A stretch of 5,576 bases of DNA from Bacteroidota bacterium. GTDB taxonomy: Bacteria; Bacteroidota; Ignavibacteria; Ignavibacteriales; Ignavibacteriaceae. The stretch's first letter is position 1. Each line of letters starts with the position of its first letter. The position numbers were made by a program, and so were the translations under genes. The DNA is taken from positions 1-5,576 of the forward strand of contig JAJYSI010000254.1 of assembly GCA_021793635.1 (NCBI GenBank). Direction: 5' to 3'. Below the pieces are notes generated by a model, which was not told the DNA's origin, did not search any database, and saw only the letters and a program-made list of their open reading frames with translations. Of the stretch, positions 5,332-5,576 are shown piece by piece.

Positions 5332-5576
5332 TTGAGCGATGAATCCTACATACAACTTGCAATTGAGATTGCAAAAAAAGGGATGGGGAATGTAAGTCCA
5401 AATCCGTTTGTCGGCTGTATAATAATTAAAAACGATAAAATTATCGGAGTCGGTTATCATGAAAAGTATGGCAAGAACCATGCAGAGATAAACGCAATTG
5501 AGTCTTCACATGAAAGCGTTGAAGGTTCGACATTGTATGTTAATTTGGAGCCTTGCAGTCATTCCGGAAATACTCC
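5332..5576 (+). CDS. ribD: RibD, N-terminal deaminase part (riboflavin biosynthesis), truncated by the window edge
   Basis: RibD deaminates the pyrimidine made from GTP by GTP cyclohydrolase II and then reduces its ribose side chain, the second and third steps of riboflavin synthesis. Only 81 codons of the zinc-dependent deaminase domain are visible. They show the family start YIQLAIEIAKKGMGNVSPNP (6-25) with VGCIII, the HAE motif at His50-Ala51-Glu52 (zinc ligand and proton-shuttling glutamate), and LEPCSHSGNTP with Cys75 as a second zinc ligand. The third ligand, expected near residue 84, and the reductase domain lie beyond the window. The conserved region begins before any in-frame ATG. 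TTG at 5332 gives exactly the usual distance to the motifs (His50 and Cys75, as in E. coli RibD), so it is the chosen start, without a clear ribosome binding site. The ATG at 5339 is out of frame. Translation may depend on coupling to greA. Confidence 0.92.
   Translation, partial: MSDESYIQLAIEIAKKGMGNVSPNPFVGCIIIKNDKIIGVGYHEKYGKNHAEINAIESSHESVEGSTLYVNLEPCSHSGNT

Noticed and set aside
5339..5341. ATG at 5339 as the ribD start
   Set aside because: It is in another frame that meets a stop within 20 codons and does not encode the deaminase motifs.

Overview
The window is AT-rich chromosomal DNA. It most likely comes from a member of the Bacteroidota/Chlorobi group, and Ignavibacteria-like organisms fit best. 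Three things support this: a large secreted protein ending in a classic type IX secretion (T9SS) sorting domain of the 'NYPNPFNPST' kind, weak or absent Shine-Dalgarno sites, and extragenic repeats of the 'TTTCTCCCTTCGGTCGAAATGACA' type that I recall from that group. The taxonomic placement is inference.

Layout. Positions 1-1039 (minus strand) hold the N-terminal 346 codons of glnE, the glutamine synthetase adenylyltransferase/deadenylylase; the gene continues past the left edge. A very AT-rich divergent spacer (1040-1174) separates it from a small predicted lipoprotein of unknown function (1175-1630, plus). After a 128-bp spacer holding a purine-rich 8-bp tandem repeat comes an 868-residue T9SS-exported beta-propeller protein with ten Asp-box-like motifs (1759-4365, plus). 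Then follows a 474-bp non-coding stretch (4366-4839). It contains two direct copies of a ~118-bp hairpin repeat, an inverted copy of the repeat core between them, a second 8-bp tandem array in the opposite orientation to the first, a promoter-like sequence, and a strong hairpin with a T8 tract. Next is a full-length greA (4840-5316, plus), closely followed by the start of ribD (from 5332, plus), which runs off the right edge and apparently starts at TTG.

How the genes fit together. glnE (nitrogen control), greA (transcript cleavage) and ribD (riboflavin synthesis) are housekeeping genes with no obvious common pathway; greA and ribD are probably co-transcribed. The lipoprotein and the propeller protein are cell-envelope or secreted products and may share a transcript.

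I see no clear new defence or mobile system. The least explained parts are the repeat-rich flanks of the propeller gene, where octamer arrays lie inverted on either side of it, and the greA leader, where a terminator-like hairpin sits right at the predicted transcription start. Several open frames in 4357-4867 are by-products of the repeats, not genes.
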